DNA of 8,423 nt from Planctomycetota bacterium (GTDB lineage Bacteria; Planctomycetota; Phycisphaerae; WQYP01): contig JAJYGE010000459.1 in assembly GCA_021785155.1 (NCBI GenBank), positions 1 to 8,423 on the forward strand, read 5' to 3'. Positions 7,082-8,423 of this stretch are shown one piece after another. The position numbers were made by a program, and so were the translations under genes. The notes beneath the pieces were generated by a model. The model did no database searches. It was not told the DNA's origin and worked only from the letters and a program-made list of their open reading frames with translations. Position 1 is the stretch's first letter, and every line of letters begins with the position of its first letter.

Positions 7082-7126
7082 CGCAATGGTTTATTGCGTT
7101 CCGCCTGGTAGCCAGTTCCAAAGGAG
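7082..7126 (+). promoter_or_regulatory. Two hairpins and strong ribosome site in the leader of the metal-binding protein gene
   Basis: The leader contains CGCAAT-GGTTT-ATTGCG (7082-7098) and CTGG-TAG-CCAG (7105-7115), followed by AAAGGAG (7120-7126) 7 nt before the ATG at 7134. The ribosome site decides that start over the in-frame ATG at 7086, which lies inside the first hairpin. No known riboswitch class was recognised. Confidence 0.4.
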
Positions 7127-7133
7127 ACACCCT

Positions 7134-8078
7134 ATGCAAGCATTGTTCTTTGATGTCGGAATTAGCAGTGCTCTTTCCCGCACCGTCCGGCAATTGGCGG
7201 TTGTGATCGCAGTTGCGGTATTGGGACTGGGAATGTCGGGTGTTGTCCACGCCAAGATTCGGGCTGTGGGTGTGGAGAATCAGTACGCCAATATCATTGC
7301 GCAAATTGGCGGAAAATACGTGGCCGTCAAGTCTATCGTCAGCGATCCCAATACCGATCCGCACTCCTTCGAGGCCAGTCCATCGGTGGCCATTGAAGTG
7401 GCGCAATCGCAGTTGGTCGTGCGAAATGGTTTAGGTTATGACAGTTGGATCAAGAAGATTTTGGCCGCCGCCCCCAATACGAACCGGCAGGTCATCAATG
7501 TACAGAATTTGCTGGGATTGCCGGATAGTACGCCTAATCCGCATTTATGGTACAAACCTCTGACCATGCCAATTGTTGCCCGGGCCATTGCGGAAGCGCT
7601 TACCAGGTTGGACCCCGCGCATAAGCGGTATTACTTCGATGATCTCAAAAAGTTTGATGCTTCTCTTAAGCCATGGTATTCCGCGATCGACGATTTCAAA
7701 ACCCGCTTTGGCGGCACACCTGTAGCGGTTACGGAGCCGGTCGGTGATTACATGCTCAATGCGACCGGGTGTGCCATTAGAACACCTTGGAACCTGCAGG
7801 CGGCAATCATGAATGGGACCGATCCGGCACCGCAGGATGTCAGTATTCAGAATCACCTGTTTCGTAATCATAAGGTCAAAGTATTAATCTATAATCAGCA
7901 GGTGACTGATCCGCTGACGGCTTCGTTTCTGCATTTGGCGGAGAAATCACACATTCCCGTGGTTTGCGTCTACGAAACCATGCCCATGGGCTACAGCTAT
8001 CAGCAATGGATGCTGGCGGAAGTCAAGGCTCTGCGCCTGGCCGTGGCGCACGGCATATCAACGACTGTTTTGAAATAG
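7134..8078 (+). CDS. Metal ABC transporter substrate-binding protein (ZnuA/TroA family)
   Basis: The 314-residue protein begins with a signal peptide: Arg16/Arg19, a hydrophobic stretch from 21 to 34 and a likely cleavage after VVHA (residue 40). It has the layout of cluster-9 metal-binding proteins. Likely ligands are H77 in DPHSFE, H137 in NPHLWY, E201 in TEPVGDY and E281 in YETMPMG. In classical ZnuA/MntA proteins the third ligand is usually His; TEP replaces it here, as in a subgroup of the family. There is no His-rich loop like that of ZnuA, so zinc versus manganese cannot be decided. It should capture a metal outside the membrane and pass it to a permease driven by the ATPase encoded downstream. 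The ATG at 7134 is set by AAAGGAG and the signal peptide; 7086 would add 16 residues that fit poorly before a signal peptide. Confidence 0.88.
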   Translation: MQALFFDVGISSALSRTVRQLAVVIAVAVLGLGMSGVVHAKIRAVGVENQYANIIAQIGGKYVAVKSIVSDPNTDPHSFEASPSVAIEVAQSQLVVRNGLGYDSWIKKILAAAPNTNRQVINVQNLLGLPDSTPNPHLWYKPLTMPIVARAIAEALTRLDPAHKRYYFDDLKKFDASLKPWYSAIDDFKTRFGGTPVAVTEPVGDYMLNATGCAIRTPWNLQAAIMNGTDPAPQDVSIQNHLFRNHKVKVLIYNQQVTDPLTASFLHLAEKSHIPVVCVYETMPMGYSYQQWMLAEVKALRLAVAHGISTTVLK

Positions 8079-8111
8079 GTCATCAGCCCTTGAGAATCTT
8101 TTATTGATGAC
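8079..8111 (+). repeat. Inverted repeat directly after the substrate-binding protein stop
   Basis: GTCATCA (8079-8085) and TGATGAC (8105-8111) are perfect 7-bp arms around a 19-base loop. It starts at the base after the stop codon, where a terminator or 3' stabilising hairpin would sit, but no T-run follows. The loop contains TTGAGAATC, identical to the left half of the Nramp operator. Confidence 0.35.
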
Positions 8112-8137
8112 AAGACATCGGAATTGCGGACGGTTTA

Positions 8138-8146
8138 TGATATAAT
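8138..8146 (+). promoter_or_regulatory. Extended -10 promoter before the ABC ATPase gene
   Basis: TGA-TATAAT is a perfect extended -10 (TGnTATAAT). No good -35 exists at 16-18 bp, which is typical of extended -10 promoters. Transcription would start near 8153 and leave a leader of about 90 nt. It suggests the ATPase can be made separately from the binding protein. Confidence 0.6.
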
Positions 8147-8152
8147 TTTTTA

Positions 8153-8209
8153 AGAGCGCTCTACGCACTGATTTTGTGTGCAAAAGGTATAACATTCGAC
8201 AGCGTAGAG
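8153..8209 (+). promoter_or_regulatory. Structured leader or operator before the ABC ATPase gene
   Basis: The region starts with the palindrome AGAGCGCTCT (8153-8162). CTCTACGC (8159-8166) pairs perfectly with GCGTAGAG (8202-8209), and inside this stem lies a second hairpin TTTTG-TGTG-CAAAA (8172-8185). The palindrome and the long stem share bases 8159-8162, so they exclude each other, which is the arrangement of a switch. The ribosome site (AAAGG, 8234-8238) is 25 nt downstream. I do not recognise a known riboswitch. Confidence 0.45.
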
Positions 8210-8243
8210 ATATCCGTGCACGTGTTTATCGGGAAAGGCTGCG

Positions 8244-8423
8244 ATGACCCATCGCCACGAGATACAAATCCAATCCAATGGCCAGCAAAACCCTACTGGG
8301 CAATTGCCGGTGCCGGAAAATGAAAAATTGCATCACGCCACTGCCGATGCCCAGTGTCTCTCTGATCAGACCTGTGCACCGTTGCTTTCAGTGGAAGATC
8401 TGACCGTGCGGATTGGTACCCGT
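8244..8423 (+). CDS. Metal ABC transporter ATP-binding protein (ZnuC-like), N-terminal part only
   Basis: Sixty codons are present before the window ends. Residues 47-58, LLSVEDLTVRIG, match the first beta strand of ABC ATPases; the Walker motifs would lie beyond the edge, so the family call rests on this strand and on the neighbouring metal-binding protein. The protein should hydrolyse ATP on the cytoplasmic side to drive metal import. ATG 8244 has AAAGG 5 nt upstream and is the first start after the in-frame TAG at 8205. An extension of about 46 residues precedes the ATPase domain and contains H3, H5, H30, H31, C38 and C44, unusual for this family and possibly metal-binding. A TTG at 8382 would give the usual family N-terminus but has no ribosome site. 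Confidence 0.7.
   Translation, partial: MTHRHEIQIQSNGQQNPTGQLPVPENEKLHHATADAQCLSDQTCAPLLSVEDLTVRIGTR

Noticed and set aside
7018..7206. 62-codon open frame beginning just after the predicted transcription start of the metal-binding protein gene
   Set aside because: It has no ribosome site and overlaps the signal peptide of the real gene in another frame. A regulatory upstream frame is possible but unsupported.
8090..8105. A full Fur box before the ABC ATPase gene
   Set aside because: Only the left half TTGAGAATC matches; the right half TTTTATT does not fit the pattern. It is kept only as part of the half-site observation.
1..8423. CRISPR array, tRNA, insertion sequence or defence island
   Set aside because: I saw no spaced direct repeats, cloverleaf, transposase or defence-type domains. 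The CPBP protease alone is not evidence of a defence system.

Overview
This 8.4 kb window is an ordinary bacterial chromosomal segment of moderate G+C. It holds four complete genes, a fifth whose start codon is unclear, and two genes cut by the window edges. The theme is membrane proteins, especially divalent-metal uptake. The taxonomy is uncertain. The CPBP protease N-terminus (an FDRSHRPLQ-type stretch) and the MFS-PlsC fusion recall Planctomycetota, perhaps Phycisphaerae, but this rests on memory of those families and not on a search. Clear sigma70-type promoters are visible (TTGACA-N17-TATAAC and TTGACG-N17-TATAAG).

Left part, minus strand (1-2738): a CPBP-family intramembrane protease truncated by the window start, then a two-domain protein joining a major facilitator transporter to a PlsC-type glycerolipid acyltransferase. 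A weak terminator-like hairpin lies between them.

Middle (2739-4542): a 481 bp divergent intergenic region leads into an Nramp-family metal transporter on the plus strand. Its promoter is nearly consensus and carries a 12-bp-arm perfect inverted repeat with a Fur-box-like core right at the predicted transcription start. A degenerate copy of that repeat lies exactly 43 bp upstream, overlapping the -35 element. The transporter keeps the Nramp fold signature but has DAGS in place of DPGN and MPWM in place of MPHN, so it belongs to a divergent branch.

Second middle block (4543-6891): a short palindrome-rich gap precedes a DUF4870-like small membrane protein with no ATG or GTG start. Its stop overlaps the start of a 581-residue polytopic membrane protein that looks like a GT-C type glycosyltransferase. 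The two are probably translated as a coupled pair.

Right part (6892-8423): a strong promoter and a structured leader drive a ZnuA/TroA-type periplasmic metal-binding protein. After a 165 bp gap with its own extended -10 promoter and a hairpin-rich leader comes the start of its probable partner, an ABC transporter ATPase with an unusual His/Cys-containing N-terminal extension. Together with the Nramp gene this gives two independent metal import routes in one neighbourhood, at least one of them with a metalloregulator-like operator. I found no tRNA or rRNA gene, CRISPR array, insertion sequence or phage gene. The most interesting material is regulatory (the tandem operator and the leader upstream of the ATPase) and in the altered metal-ligand motifs. 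I see no evidence for a wholly new multi-gene system.
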